From Enchytraeus crypticus (lineage: Eukaryota; Annelida; Clitellata; Enchytraeida; Enchytraeidae): a stretch of DNA of 64,000 nt. Of the stretch, positions 11,591-24,649 are shown one piece after another (positions within the stretch are counted from its first letter, which is position 1; the number at the start of each line of letters is the position of its first letter). Location: positions 466,501 to 530,500 of the forward strand of contig CAJHZI010000629.1 of the NCBI GenBank assembly GCA_905160935.1, read 5' to 3'. The translations under genes were made by a program, and so were the position numbers. The notes below the pieces were generated by a model. The model was not told where the DNA came from, searched no databases, and was given only the letters and a program-made list of their open reading frames with translations.

Positions 11591-11928
11591 AAGAGTATGC
11601 ATGTACATCGCGTGCAACAAACATCGTCTTTTAAACATCTGCCATGCCTAATGGTACCTTTTTGACGACCGTTGCTACTGGCACCAGTCTCCATGGCAAC
11701 ACTTATTACTGGTTAGACCATTATAAGAATAATTATAACGGGGAGTAATGTCGCCATGGCAACGGTTATCACTGTTAACAAGATCAATATGGCGACCGTT
11801 TACTTTGTTGAAGAAGTTTCTATGGTGATCGTTGTCACGGGTGGCAAGGTCACCATCGCAACCGTTGTGTACGTTGTGCTCTGTTTTGATTATGGAAGCC
11901 ATCCTGCTTTAAGGCTGGTAGTCAGTCA

Positions 11929-12160
11929 GTCAGTGAGTCTGCCAGTCTGTCTGTCAGTCAGTCTGACAGTCAGTCTGTCAGTCAGTTTGTCAATCAGTCT
12001 GTCAGTCAGTCTGTCAGTCAGTCTATCAGTTAGTCTGTCAGTCAGTCTATCAGTCAGTCTGTCTGTCAGTCTGTCAGTCAGTCTGTCAGTCAGTCTGTCA
12101 GTCAGTCTGTCAGTCAGTCTGTCAATCAGTCTGTCAGTCAGTCTATCGGTCAGTCTGACT
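11929..12160. repeat. 12-bp minisatellite CAGTCAGTCTGT, about 19 copies
   Basis: A built-up CAGT/CTGT array. Since the unit is a multiple of three, one frame stays open from 11756 to 12193 and would give an SLSV repeat peptide. The open frame follows from the period and gives no sign of a gene. Confidence 0.9.
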
Positions 12161-12917
12161 GATCTAATACGTATAGACTGCTTGACATGTTGATTTAATG
12201 GAAGTTAAATTTTATGTTGGAGAGCTGGAAGAAATGCATGATTATTCACATTATACACAAAGGTATTACAGTTCTATTTTATGATTTTGTATTAAATTTA
12301 GCGTTTGAAACTTTAAATGAAATTGATTACTAGTTTAATTGTAAGATTGAAATTAAAAGAAACACCCAAATACGTCAATTAGTTAGTCTAGAAACGAATT
12401 TAATGATTGATGCAAAACTTAAAGCAAAAGATATTCCAACAAATACGTAGAAACCTACAATGCCGACGATATAAACAATAAAAATCCACACACAATATAA
12501 ACAACATAAAAAGCATACACAAATATAAATAGAAACATACAGAAACGCACACGCAGGCAAACAAACACATACACAGGCATGACGTTATGAATCTATAATA
12601 GTCTGACAGCAGTTACCTGCGCCTGCCAGAAAGTAAACGACAAACTGAGTCAATTAATAAGCCATTTTAAGCTAAAATTTAGCAACGTATCGCCTAATTC
12701 TACTGATAACATTATTTCAGTTTTCAGAAATTTCTATCATATTAAGCTAAGCAATTTTATTCAACAAAATGCTTGGCTTTTGCAATCTATAAAATAGGAT
12801 TTATGTGGAATTCTGCAGATCTGCTACAGCAGCGCTGGAGACTCAGCGACGTCGCATCTGTTATATAACGAGCTGTATGAAACAGTCTGCAACATTTGTG
12901 CGGTCTGTGGACTTCTG

Positions 12918-13239
12918 AAAGTATGTGCTAGTAAAGTATGTGCTAGTAAAGTATGTGCTAGTAAAGTATGTACTTGTAAAGTATGTGCTAGTAAAGTATG
13001 TACTTGTAAAGTATGTGCTAGTAAAGTATGCGCTAGTAAAGATGTTCTAATAAAGTTTTTGCGAGTAGAGTATGTATTAGTAAAGTATGTGCTAGTAAAG
13101 TATGTGCTAGTAAAATATGTGCTAGTAAAATATGTGCTAGTAAAATATGTTTTAGTAAAGTATGTATTACTAAAGTATGTGCCAGTAAAGTATGTGCTAG
13201 TAAAGTATGTGCTGGTACAGTGGAGTAGTAAAGTATGAG
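12918..13239. repeat. 15-bp minisatellite, about 20 copies
   Basis: Unit AAAGTATGTGCTAGT, nearly exact at both ends of the array and more diverged in the middle (13040-13080) and after 13220. Confidence 0.9.
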
Positions 13240-13605
13240 ATTATAAAGTGTGGTCTAGTTAAGTGTGATGTAGTTAAGTACATGCATATTCACTTAATGC
13301 CTATGCGAGGATTTAAAATAAAATTGACTATGTCGCTTTTAAAGAATATATAGTCTAAAAGTGGATTAGTATATAATTTTAGTGGAATTATAAGTTTCGC
13401 TAATAATGTTAGACTGAATTAGTTACTTGAACTTAATTCTATTCAGATTAAAAATGAAATGTCTCTTATTTATCTAGTGGAATAAGAATAGACGCACGCA
13501 GAGATCATCTTGTTTTTGAGATATAATGAAGTTTTGTTAGTAGATAGAAAAAATTTGCTATCTCTTTGGGTAATAGATACAACAAATTTACTATATATCC
13601 CTTAC

Positions 13606-13884
13606 TCATGTGTTCTGCCAAGTAGATGATCCATAGTACATATTCCTTTCATTCTCTTTCACGTTCATAGAGAGCACTCCATCGATTAACAAGTTAGTCT
13701 CTTCTCAAAAGACAGTACCTTATCCTCACCTAAACCCATAGCCCATAGTATAGCCCATAGCTTGAAAATGATATGGCTTCTGAGGTGGTTTCCCTTTGCC
13801 TTCTTCAGACCCTGCTCAGTCGCTTCTTACGACACGTGCAGCTTACGGTTGGTTTATTCGGTAGTGGCCTGGACGCAACACATA
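13606..13884 (-). mobile_element. SINE-GA copy, near full length
   Basis: On the minus strand it starts with the shared head (gttgcgtccaggcc..., taaaccaaccgtaagctgca, cgtgtcgtaagaagc), passes 'accacctcagaagccatat' and 'cttgttaatcgatggagtgc', and ends in 'ctacttggcagaaca', the 3' hairpin region. No GA tail is left at this end. A SINE-GAT tail in the same orientation follows at 13891. Confidence 0.7.
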
Positions 13885-13890
13885 TTTCTA

Positions 13891-13949
13891 GTCATCGTCA
13901 TCATCATCATCTTCCCTTGAATTCTAATTTAGCTATGGTCGGGTTTTAG
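13891..13949 (-). mobile_element. SINE-GAT 3' tail fragment
   Basis: The + strand shows (CAT)n then 'cttcccttgaattctaattt', the reversed terminus of SINE-GAT. Only about 60 bp are kept. Confidence 0.6.
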
Positions 13950-14020
13950 AAAATTGTGTAGAATTTCTCGAACTCTTCGTAGTAGTGTAAAAACGCGGCA
14001 GTTTAAGTCAATAATACGCC

Positions 14021-14280
14021 AGCGTATGTAGTACTATTTGTATGTAGCACTATTTGTACGTAGTACAATCTGTATGTACATAGTACTTACTATACATGTA
14101 TGTATGTAATACTATCTGCATGTAGTACAATCTGTATGTAGTACTATATGTACGTAGTACTATCTATATGTATGTTGTTATTACTATGTAGTACTATATG
14201 TGTGTAGGTATTATCGATATGTAGTACTATCTGTATCTGTAGTACTATCTGTATGTAATAATAAATGTATGTAGTTCTAT
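14021..14280. repeat. About 16-bp tandem repeat GTATGTAGTACTATCT
   Basis: About fifteen diverged copies built on GTAGTACTAT, with insertions of TACATGTA-type words. The GTAGTAC/GTACTAC content makes it partly palindromic. Confidence 0.8.
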
Positions 14281-14804
14281 GTATTCCGAATTGACAATGC
14301 ACCTTTGAAAATTTCTTTGTGAAATGAGTTTATATGTATAAGCAGTACTGATACTACAAGGATTTTCATTGAATGAATGAATAGCAAAATCAGTTTAGAA
14401 AAATTATAAATGTAAATAATTTAAGGCTAATTAATTACTTAATTAATTAATTGAACCATTAATTTAATTAATTAAATAATATATATGCATAGAATCGATT
14501 TCTGGATATCTTTATTTGTTATGGTAAGTGGAGAATATTTTTCAGGAAATAGTTTCAAGCTATTTTCTCCAAACTATTTTTTCAGGCCGTTTCATGGCTA
14601 TTTTCTTGCTATTTTATCCACAGTTTTAAGTCAGTTTCATCAGATTATCAAATTAGTCGTTGGATTATGTTCGTTTCTTAAAATAGTAACGAAAAATTAT
14701 ATGTGCATCGAATCTTTCTGGTTAATTAAGGCCATGAATTGAATTAAGGCCATGAATGAATAAGTCATTCTGGTTAATATTTTTGTAAGATGTTACAACA
14801 TTTA

Positions 14805-14916
<112 letters not shown>

Positions 14917-15604
14917 TTTAACTTTAGCGAAGAACATTAAAATGAGCGATTACTGTATAATATTAATAATATTATAATATGTAATGGCTGTATTTCAGCA
15001 TATTGCAATTTATCGATAGATAGCAGAATTTTAATATAGAAACTAGAATAATGCTTTTAATGCGAGAAAATTATACACAATGCAATATTACAACTTCAAA
15101 GGGCTGTCTATTTGGCAAGCACAGGCGAGCATATATCATTATAAAGTACATGATCATCAGCAATTTACGTTTATAATACACTTCGTCGAGTGGCTCTCAA
15201 ACTATAGTTTTTTGCGAACCATAATGAACCAAAACTAATAGATGATTCAAAGTTAAAATTATTATACATTTGCAGTACTGTTGGCGTTCCGCCACATACC
15301 TTTGACAAGAAAATAAATTAGGTATATATTGTTTTTCCTTATTCGCCAAAGTACAATCAAATAAAAGTTTCAAGGAACATATTCATACATACATTCAGTT
15401 ATATGGCTCCTAGAATAGGATCGTCTTTCACAATTATTTTCTTAACAGAGCCGCAGTTAGTCTATTCTTATATAAAGGCCTAATGCTAAAGTCTAGCAAC
15501 ATTTAATATTTAGAAATCGAAATAAGAAACTCGTCAGATTTAATTTATTAAGCAACATTGAGGAATCTTTGTCGTAATAACACGCAAGTGATCCATAGAT
15601 GCAA

Positions 15605-15781
15605 TAGTCAATGCCTAGACAATGCCTTCCTAGTCGTTGCCTAGTCAATGCCTGCCTAGTCAATGCCTAGTCAATGCCTGCCTAGTCAATACCTAGTCAA
15701 TGCCTGACTAGTCAATGCCTAGTCAACATCTGCCTAGTCAATGCCTAGTCAACATCTGCCTAGTCAATGCCTGCCTATTCA
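15605..15781. repeat. Tandem repeat CCTAGTCAATGC(CTG), about 14 copies
   Basis: Alternating 11-bp and 15-bp forms of 'ctagtcaatgcctgc'. The mixed period suggests repeated expansion of two unit types. Confidence 0.85.
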
Positions 15782-16892
15782 AGAGCGGCCCATCAAGTGA
15801 CCGAGCACCTCGGGATGGGGAATACCGCATTAGTCTTGTAAAATACCGGCTGTCGAATTAATAATGCTTTGTTGGATAACTCAAACAATCCGAACCTATA
15901 TCAATCATAATCATTTCGATCATGAGCCACTTTTGTAATTCTGTGCAAGACTGCTTTTATTTAGCTTTATGTCATTTATTATGCCTAAATTTTCAGCTGG
16001 TAATTTATTCTTGATTGCTACAAAATACAATTCAATGGAAAAGTTTACTTTGGTATGTTTTGTAATTAATTTAAATTTCTATATTAAATATTTATTGCTA
16101 ATATCTATTGACAATATGTAAAATTAGTTTATAGAAAATATAAATTCTGAATACATTTACTAAAGAATTGATACTGGCCTAAAGTCCGCTTTTATTAAAT
16201 TCTTCAATAAATTATAAAGTTTATGATTGATATGAGAATTAGAATATGAAAATAAATTTCTTTCTAAAAAAATAGCGTATTTCAGACAATAGGATATCTG
16301 CATCAAAACATATAGGCCTACGCTTGTTCGAAAAGTAATATAATCAATGATAAACGAATGTTAATTCTTATAACTGAAATCAGTAGCTATTTCAAACTGA
16401 CAAGGTTTATTAACTGGCATTGTATTTTCTGCTCTGTACAAAAGAACACGTGTTCACAGTGGCGGGCTTTTGGTGAAGTCTCTCTAACAGCTATCGGCAA
16501 GATAAATAAATTGTCAAGTCAGGTTGAGGTAACATTTAACAACAAGCAGCTTCGAAAAGCTTTAGAATTCCAGAAAAGGAAAATATTTACCTCGAATTAT
16601 TGGTACATATGAGCCTCTATACATATGAGCCTATATACATTTATGTTGTATATGTATTACAATTTCATATCTGGACCTATAATGATTAATATATTAATTA
16701 AGATTAGTAAAACTAATCTAATTACATTTAACATGTAGTAATTACATGTATAATTTTAACATTTGCAAATATTATGTTGTCGTATAATTCTGTCATAACT
16801 TGAACCTTATCTTAAAATCTATTGTAAACAATATTATCTAAACTTGCGACATTTTATTATCCGCATCTAATATGTACATGTAGATATTAGTG

Positions 16893-16965
16893 CTATTCCA
16901 GTCACTGATATATTTGACGCCATTTGAGTAGGAAACTGACGTTAAACTTGGCTGTAGCTTTGGTG
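16893..16965 (+). mobile_element. SINE-D 3' body fragment
   Basis: Carries 'cagtcactgatat', 'gagtaggaaactgacgtta' and 'gctgtagcttt' in family order. The tRNA-like head is gone. Confidence 0.5.
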
Positions 16966-17269
16966 TTAAAAAGCTGATCAATTTACGAAAGGCCACGGCT
17001 TAGTTTACAAAAAAATTTCAAAAAAATATGATCCGTTTTCATCTTTGCATTCCATCGGATCCAGAGACGGTGATCTTGAAATATATAACGTAACAGAGCA
17101 ACAATTAAAATGCTGTTGTCATGCATGACAGCATAGCACTATTGAGTCAACTCCAAGACGTAAGCAAAGCAAAGAAACGTCCAAAAGGGTGTAAAAGTCG
17201 AAAATCAGAAAACCAATCCAAAGATAAATTTACAGACTGATGATAGTACATTATTGAACTCTAATGCTT

Positions 17270-17420
17270 TTGGAAGGAAATAGAGACAGAGGCAGGCCGA
17301 GATTAGGTATGTTAGATGATTTAAAGACATACGCATACGTGGAAATGAAGAGGAAAGCGGAAGACAGAGAAGAATGGAGGCGCTATATACCATGGACCTG
17401 ACAGTAGGCAGTGCACTAAG
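17270..17420 (+). mobile_element. LINE-alpha 3' end fragment
   Basis: About 150 bp of the 3' terminus: 'gaggcaggccgagattagg', 'gatgatttaaagacat', 'gaagaggaaagcggaagac' and the hairpin CTGACAGTAGGCAG, ending in GTGCACTAAG. The GA tail is missing or lost. It reads as part of GRGRPRLGMLDDLKT and RRYIPWT in related copies. Confidence 0.8.
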
Positions 17421-18292
17421 TGTGTTGGAGAGACTGCTTTTATACCCACCTATAGGTCTAACATTTTTATCTTTTTGTTTCATAATTTCAAATTATGAAA
17501 CCTTGATTTTTACATTTGAAAAGGCCGCTGATTTTGCCTTCCAGATACAAATCTGTCAATGAAATTGGCTTGAACATCAGCATTAATCATAAATTTCCTT
17601 CGGCTTTCAAAATTTTTTTTTGATAGGCCACGTCACGCAGAAAAATTTTTGTCGCTCAGTTTTAGCAAAATGTTTTCAAGGTGTAGGTGAGTTACCGCAA
17701 ATTCTCTCGTTTATTGTCTGGCGTTGAAAAAATTGCGCATTTCATTCAACTCTTCTCGTTTCTGTGAATAATTTAACAGGGATACGAGAAGAATGGCTCG
17801 GGTGAGAGTATAGGGCAGGATCATGATATTAAAGATGAGAAATTGTAATGTTTATATAAATATGAACATTATTTAACGTCTTTAACTTGCTACAAACTTG
17901 CTTGTGTATGCATGAAAGTCTTGAACTATAAAATAAGGGCTCGATTTCATTAAAGATTTAGGTTGTAGCGTGCTTATAATCAAAGTTCAGAAGCACACGT
18001 TTTCTGTTCAAGACTGTTGAAACTATGTGTGATGTTGAAATTACTGACACAAAGAACATTGTTAAACACGGTCTATAGAGTATCTTGAATAGTGCAACAA
18101 AATATTAGATTGCGTGTTACTATATATAGCTCTGATGATTCTTTGCACCTTAATATTGAGCCATCTCAAGAAACAGAGACTGGTATGCTAGATTACAAGG
18201 TATATAGATATGAAAAGAAAAGTAGACGATATAAATATGTAAAATAATGTTCCATGGACCTACTGCTGAAAATACTTCGAAATTGAAATAGT

Positions 18293-18365
18293 GAGAGAGG
18301 GGGGAGAGAGAGGAGAGGAGAGATAGACACAGAGAGAGAGAGAGAGAGGGGGGGGGAGAAAAAGA
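18293..18365. repeat. (GA)n/(G)n purine tract
   Basis: A 70-bp purine run with a nine-G stretch. No element hairpin is seen next to it. Confidence 0.85.
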
Positions 18366-19348
18366 GACGAAAACACTAAGACATTTCACATTTTCTCGTT
18401 CTCAGTATATTTTGTATTTCTGATTTTTAGTTTACTACATTTCCTAACGGGCTCATTTATTTCTTGTCCTGTCCTGGGCAACTGTAAATTGCTCCATACG
18501 CTTCATAAAATTACATTCCGCCTTCGGCTTGGTATCGGGCTGGCTTTGATCGTCGGCCAATCGATCAATCGATCAGCCCACATCATTGAGATGATCGTGT
18601 CTGATACAAAAGGCTTCGTCGACAAACTCTCTGTCGCTAAGCCTTGTGCTGAACGAAGCTTTTAGCAGTTTCATCGCATTCTCTAAAACCGTTAAATTCA
18701 CAGAGAAAGTGAGACGCTTTTCTATTGTTTTTGTGACAGTAATTTTTATTTAGCCGCCTTGTTTGAACGTGAAAGTAATAAATTTATGGCATAATATTAT
18801 ACATTTTTAGTGTACATTTACGCCTGTATATAAACTTAAAATCATATAATACTAACAATGATACTGAAAGGAAAAACTATCAGAAACGGTAATTTATACC
18901 GAAATTGTTGTAAGAGTTATTCAATCATGTAGGCCTAATAGATTCTCATCGTCTTATGTCGTTGTATTTAGCAAAATATCATCGTTATTTGCTAGAACAG
19001 ACTGCAGTCATTAAATTATATCTCTAAAATTGAATTTTAGCTTCACTCTGTTCAATTGAGATAATGGATTCGTATATGATTTTGTTAAATTTCTAAATAC
19101 TGTAAAACTCTCTTTTGTCTTCATTTGTTCTGAACTTTTGAAACCTCGAAAATGTTCATGATAATTGATATTTCGATGTTGACTATTGAAACTCCAAACG
19201 AAATATTTATTAAAACTAATACTTATGTGATTATGAATGTGATTAAGGATTGCTTGTATTCATATAAATATTGTTGCTTTCTACATTCATGAAAATAATA
19301 TCATACTCACAAAAATGCAGTGTATTAATGATTCAACTCTTTTTGTAG

Positions 19349-19546
19349 AAATCAAACTCTTCCTAGACTCAAAGCGTAAACATCAACGGTACGTATCTAG
19401 AGGTTGTTTAGAAAACTTGAGAGGATTAAAGTAGTTTGAGAGCAAATATTTACCAGCTCATCAGGAATTGTTGGCTGCTGCAGACATTCTAATGTGGACT
19501 ACGTGTAATTAACCGAGTTACAAACTGTAGACTCCGTACAACGAAG
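19349..19546 (+). promoter_or_regulatory. Possible robo 5' leader with a small upstream ORF
   Basis: A pyrimidine-rich acceptor-like site (tctttttgtag, AG at 19347-19348) could start the leader exon if there is an untranslated exon further upstream; otherwise transcription would start somewhere here. The leader would contain a six-codon ORF (ATG at 19492, stop at 19510-19512) out of frame with the main start. An in-frame TAA at 19490-19492 closes the main frame upstream, so the CDS cannot extend further 5' within this exon. I see no TATA box at a convincing distance. Confidence 0.35.
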
Positions 19547-19598
19547 ATGTGTTTGGTTAAAATGGTCGTCGCTCAACTGGCATTCGCCATCATATCGG
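19547..19598 (+). CDS. robo: Candidate first coding exon of roundabout homologue (signal peptide)
   Basis: This 52-nt exon would encode MCLVKMVVAQLAFAIIS plus the first base of the next codon. A basic residue (Lys5) followed by a ten-residue hydrophobic core is what a signal peptide needs for export of a receptor ectodomain. It ends at a strong donor, G|GTATGT, in phase 1. The Ig exon at 42018 also begins in phase 1, so the join gives ...AIISVNLGTISATDPSIPR... without a break. Robo proteins normally have a signal peptide directly before Ig1, and a very long first intron is usual for this gene family. Met6 lies in a better start context and could be used instead. The exon is short, so chance agreement cannot be excluded; a different first exon may exist. 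Confidence 0.55.
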
Positions 19599-20463
19599 GT
19601 ATGTTTTATTTTGTATACTACAAAAGTCGAGTTTCACATTAGCTAATTTTCTTATTTTCAATTTCCTGCAAATATGTACATTTGAACAAACTTTAAGGAT
19701 AATTGATATAGAAATAAATGTATAATACTCGATGCTAATTGCTAAACTGTTGCGTGCCTTGTGGATAGTAAGCTGTAAAAAGTATGCACCAATGTTAACG
19801 GTATCTCTTGAATAAGATCCCTCTGAAAGAGGGTGGGTAAGCATCTGCTCTTGTTGTTTGACTAACTGCCATCTACTAGCTTCTTAACATTCATTCGCGT
19901 TGAGGCCTGTAATTAAAATATGTATTAACTGTATTTATGTATGCAAATATGTATTTAAGAGTTATGTTTACTTGTTTGTCACACGATTTCAAATATTTAA
20001 ATCTTGGAAATATGATTTACTTCAGATTAATAAATATAGAATACTTATTTCTTTAAATTTTAAGGCTTTAACTTGCAAAAATTAAGCAATAATTTAGATA
20101 CAGTTATATTTTTATAATTTGTAATCTATAATTACAAACAAAATTTAAAATTCCTTATGTAAAGGCCCCGATTTTTGATAAAAGAGATTAAAACGAAGTC
20201 ATTCACTGGCTACTTCTGCTAACATTAAATAATTATGTTTATAATTAAAAATAAAAAACAATAATTTGATACTTAAATAATTGACAATTAGAATTTCTGT
20301 TTAATTTATGTTTTTATCGTAAAGGTTTATAATTTGTGTAAATTATAAACGTTGAAGTTTTAAATTAACATAACATTTTCGAAGTTTTTTGAAGGGAAAT
20401 TTTGAATATACAATATATAGCAGTTAAAAAAGGTGCTAAACAATCCCAGTCTCTATCAGCATC

Positions 20464-20513
20464 ACTGTGCTCGATGTTATCATTGATGACTGTAGTACGC
20501 TAATTGTTGATAT
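20464..20513 (+). mobile_element. LINE-beta 3' hairpin relic
   Basis: 'gtgctcgatgttatcattga' followed by 'tgactgtagtacgc' matches the hairpin at 33266-33299 with a few changes, followed by 'taattgttgat', a worn GTT-type tail. Confidence 0.5.
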
Positions 20514-21154
20514 GTTATGTTACGTGGGTAGTAAAACATACTTTGAACTCTACTTTCAATGTTAATCTTTAAAATTATGCAGACATCTTTAAGCAACCAT
20601 CTAAATGAATGTAAATCACTCAACTACTAACTCCAACTTGTACTTGAGGAAAATTTGTTGCAATTTCAAAGCTCTCTAGTTTCAATGTTGAATGGCGGCG
20701 GTCCTATTACTCTTTCTTTATGACTTGGTAATGCAGTAGCCTTGCATTACTCATCCTCTAGCCTCAGGGTTTAAGTTGGGATCGCTGAAGATTTAGATGC
20801 AATAAATCATGGAATGTTCGGGAATAAATTTCGCAACAAATCAGTGCAAACTGTGGTTTGCAAACGTGCGAAAATGTGCGATTGTGATTTATTGCATTTC
20901 GCCTTATTTATAGAAAAAGAAAATGCAAAGCAGAAAATTACACAATAAAGAACGGTTAAATTTGAGTTTAACGTGTATTTCATCGTCTGCAATAGTAAAT
21001 AGTTCGAACCTCACAAGTAGTTTCGTAATCAAAAATTACCAAAATAAATCATAATTTAATTTTGATTTTGAATGTCCTGTTGGAACTATTACATTGAAGG
21101 AAAAGTATTAGTTTCATGCAATATCTCAATATTTCATTTCATGTAAATTCCTAT

Positions 21155-21330
21155 CAGAAGCCATATTTTTCCAAGCTATATGGTATGCTGATATGTGGAT
21201 AAGGCTTAGCCTTTTATGAAAGGATTAGCTAGTGGATCGATAGAGTTTTCCATATGGAGCCAGCAAGCAAAATGCGGGTAGGAATATGTGCCTTTGATCT
21301 GACATTCGGAAGAACACTAGAAAGAGAGAA
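21155..21330 (+). mobile_element. SINE-GA 3' two-thirds
   Basis: Begins at 'cagaagccatatttttcc', continues with 'ggataaggcttagcctttta', 'aaggattagctagtggatcg' and ends 'gatctgacattcggaagaac', then 'actagaaagagag'. The shared 5' head is missing, as expected from 5' truncation. Confidence 0.7.
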
Positions 21331-21675
21331 TTCAAATGAATTAGTCGAAGTAGTTGACATCATCTTTTTGAGTGTACTCGAGGCCTCATCTATGGGGTAG
21401 ATACAGGGGCATGTTTCTGCTAAGGCGCGCTTTTGAAACGATTTATGCATACTTGTGAGTAATTACAAAAGATAGGTTTGAAAATAGTGACTCCAACTTG
21501 TGAAACTGGTTGAAATGCGAAACTAAGTTTTGCATGTCTGCTAAAACTGGATACGTACATAATTAGAATTTAGCTTCGGAATGGCGTAGGCACTTTAAAA
21601 AAATGCGTTAGAAATCAATATTTTATTGCTTTTATTGCTTGAATACGATGAATTGTCCTTTCTGTAGTAATAAAT

Positions 21676-21895
21676 GTAGTGGTTTGTTGATTATTTGATT
21701 GGTTGATTGAATTATTGATTGATTAATTAATTGATTTATTGATTGATTGATTGAGTGTTTGATTGATTGATATATTGACTGACCTACTGCTGACGACTAA
21801 CTGCCTGACTGACTTATTTGACTGACTGAATACCTAAGTGACAAGCTGATTGACTGGCTCACTGAATGAATGAATGAATGAATGAATGAATAACT
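21676..21895. repeat. GATT / GAAT tetranucleotide-rich region
   Basis: Degenerate TTGATTGA repeats (21676-21790) pass through CTGACTGA words into a clean (GAAT)n run at about 21862-21892. Confidence 0.85.
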
Positions 21896-22829
21896 CTATC
21901 ATAGACAGACTGACTAATCGAACTATCGGTCTATGAACTCATCATTGATTTACTGATTGACGTGAGGACTAAATTATAATTTGTCATTTAATCGGCAAAT
22001 GGTTCAAGTGTTCGAGCATTCGTTAAGATGTCGACTGTAAACTGCTTGATGCAAGCCTATCTAAAGCTTCTTAGCGAATCCATTAGTATCCGACATTGAC
22101 TGCCACACAGAGTCTGTGATGATAATCATTGGTTCTGAGTATACGCTTCCTTGAGTTTTGCTGATGTCATGCTATCTTTTTAATTAATTTAAGTCAAATT
22201 ATGTTATTATAAAATTTTCACCTGCGTTTAAAAATGCAATACATATGGACCGACTCTATGATAGTATTAATATTAATCAGCATTAAGTACAGTGTAAGTT
22301 GCAAAATAACGATACCTGCCTTATTTTGCTCAGTCTAATAATCTTCTAAATTATTTTCGCATATTTACTAATTTTATTTTTGAGAAGTGATCATATTAAA
22401 CTATTCTGTCCTGCAGGCCTAATCCGTAATAGGCCTATTAGTAATTAATTATTATTATCATACCAATCACTTAAGTGACTCTGATTAGATTAACGGAACG
22501 ATAAAACCTTTATTTATTAAGCCGTTTTAACTTGAAAATGCATGTAGAGATAATTGAAAAACGGTCCTTATTGCCAAGAGTTCATCATTAGCTTAGAGTT
22601 AAGTAATTTAATCTTCGTGCAGGTAGCTCTAATGTGTCAAGTCGCCTTGAAATATAATTGCGTAACGATATTTAACTTACTAATGCTATTAAGCAAATAA
22701 TAAAGTAATAAAACAATGTGACGCTACTTAATGTTTAATTCAAACGTATGGTATTACATTATTCGGTGTTAAATTAAAATGTCAGTTGTGCAACAAATAT
22801 TTCTGAAGATACTTTTTGGTTGAACTAAG

Positions 22830-22990
22830 AACCGTGTCGGCGTGGTAGAACACGACGCCGATGGCGCTGTGGGTGACAAGTCTTACTGGACCTCTGATAG
22901 AGTGGCAGCACTGTGATAATGAGAACATTACCTCCCGTGTCTTCGCTTCCACTCCCGAGTCTCCTGTCTCTCTTTCATACCAGTTGTTAA
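22830..22990 (+). other. GC-richer island in intron, unassigned
   Basis: A non-repetitive patch with words such as 'ggtagaacacgacgccgat' stands out from AT-rich surroundings. One + frame is open for about 30 codons, but no start, splice pair or family similarity is evident. It could be a regulatory element or an unrecognised exon. Confidence 0.25.
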
Positions 22991-23479
22991 CATTATCTTC
23001 CTGAAAAACGGCAATTTAGCGTCAGTTTTATCATTTTCAGTGTCAGAAGTATTTGAGAATGCGATGAGAAGATGTTGAGAGTACCTTAAATGCAACTGCG
23101 TATAGATTATTTATATTGCTAGCACGAGTAGGGAAATTGAAGAGGGAGCGAACCCCCAGGGTTTTAACGTCCAGTCTAGTTGGTGAGCTTGTTTTCTCAG
23201 TGAACAGTCTGTAGCAAATACGTCTGCTAAGTGGGAGGCTGGGTTTTCAATTTTAGCCGTCTGCAGCCTCAAATGATTTCATTGGGGTTCGAAAACCTAT
23301 ATAGTCTGTATCATATTTAGAAATCTACTTGGCATACTTAAAATATCTATACAAATATTTCCAATGCATTCTTCACCTAGCCAATAAAATTTTCTTTGTC
23401 AGTTGTCATCTATAGCGTATGTTCTTCAGTATATTATTTATATAAAGTTAAAGAAAAGGCGATGCTATTGCTAGCTTTG

Positions 23480-23590
23480 CCTGTCGATAGTACGTCACTG
23501 ATGGACGCATCCAGTATTTGAACCCCACACGTGCTTCTCCGCTGTACTGTTGTAAGCTTACCGTTCATGCCACAAGCCAGGTTCAAACAT
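23480..23590 (-). mobile_element. SINE-D copy, diverged
   Basis: Carries 'gtcactgatggacgc', 'ccagtatttgaaccccacac' and 'gcttaccgttcatgcc' in the order seen in other minus-strand SINE-D copies. Minus-strand B box: GGGGTTCAAATAC. It lies just beside a LINE-alpha end. Confidence 0.6.
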
Positions 23591-23593
23591 AGT

Positions 23594-23745
23594 ATTCTCA
23601 ATCTCTTTCTTATTGCACTGCCTACTGGCAGCTCCACGGTATATAACGCCTCCACTCTTTTCTGTCTTCCGCTTTCCTCTTTGATGACCACATGAGAGGG
23701 GGTCTTTAAATCATCTAACATTCTTAATCTCGACCTGCCTCTTCC
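23594..23745 (-). mobile_element. LINE-alpha 3' end fragment
   Basis: Reverse-oriented 3' terminus. On the minus strand: the GRGRPRL-type region, 'agaggaaagcggaagaca', the perfect hairpin CTGCCAGTAGGCAG, GTGCAATAAGAAAGAG, then a short purine tail. Confidence 0.8.
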
Positions 23746-24649
23746 ACTATTTCATTCTCAATTCAATATTAATTGTCGGTTTCACTATACTATTCAACAT
23801 TCAATATATTATTCAATATATTATTCAACATATTATCGTCTCAGACTTGATAATTTCTCGCAGTCGTATGAAAGCAAGACATGATCTGCAATACTGCAGG
23901 TCGGTTTATCACAGACCCCGGGCTAATCTGACCGCGAGAGGAGGAAATGTAATTTATAATTTCATCACGTGTTAGTGACTAACGCGAGATCTTGAGGAGC
24001 TTAGGCTTGGAAGGCTGGAGCAAGATGTCGTGCGTTTGTGAAGTACGTGAGGCGGGAAGCAATAAACTACAGGGCAGCATTCTAAGCGCCTGGTATGAAT
24101 AGATAGGCGAGGAGTGTAAAGAGACTCAGTGAAGCGAATGTAATGGTGTGAATGAATGGTGAACATTCGTTATAATTCGTGATAAATAGACTGCTGATAC
24201 TGCCGCACGTGCAGCACTGGAGTACGCTGCAGCATTACGTCCCTGACATAATCATTGGATGAGGAAACAGACGTAAAAGCTTTATTATTGGTATTACAAA
24301 TAGTATTAATATTATTATTAATTTCTTACCCCGGTGTAATGAACCTGGGGTTTGAAAAAAAACGATTCAATCAATACGTGCTGAATCGCCGCCCGGCTAC
24401 TCGAGGTCATCAATCGGCTTAAAAGAATTCTTGAAGCAGATTGCATTAAATCTTTGCAAAGTCATGGAAAGCCTTTGCCAAAGAAAGGAGGTCTCTCGCT
24501 TATCATCGGTTTGCTCTGCAATATGTCTGCCTATGCCATTAATAAAGTCAACTCCTTCGGGATTCATCGGGCCCATGGTTTCAATGGCATTATTATTTAT
24601 GGCATTTATTTATTATTAATTGTATAGACTTTAGTGTGGACAACGGTCG

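Noticed and set aside
11756-12193. 145-codon open frame with SLSV repeats
   Set aside because: It is the 12-bp minisatellite read in frame; a period divisible by three keeps frames open. No start context, domain or splice support.
22830-22925. Extra robo exon between signal peptide and Ig1
   Set aside because: The open stretch ends in a stop without a donor in suitable phase, and the direct join of 19598 to 42018 already gives the expected protein.
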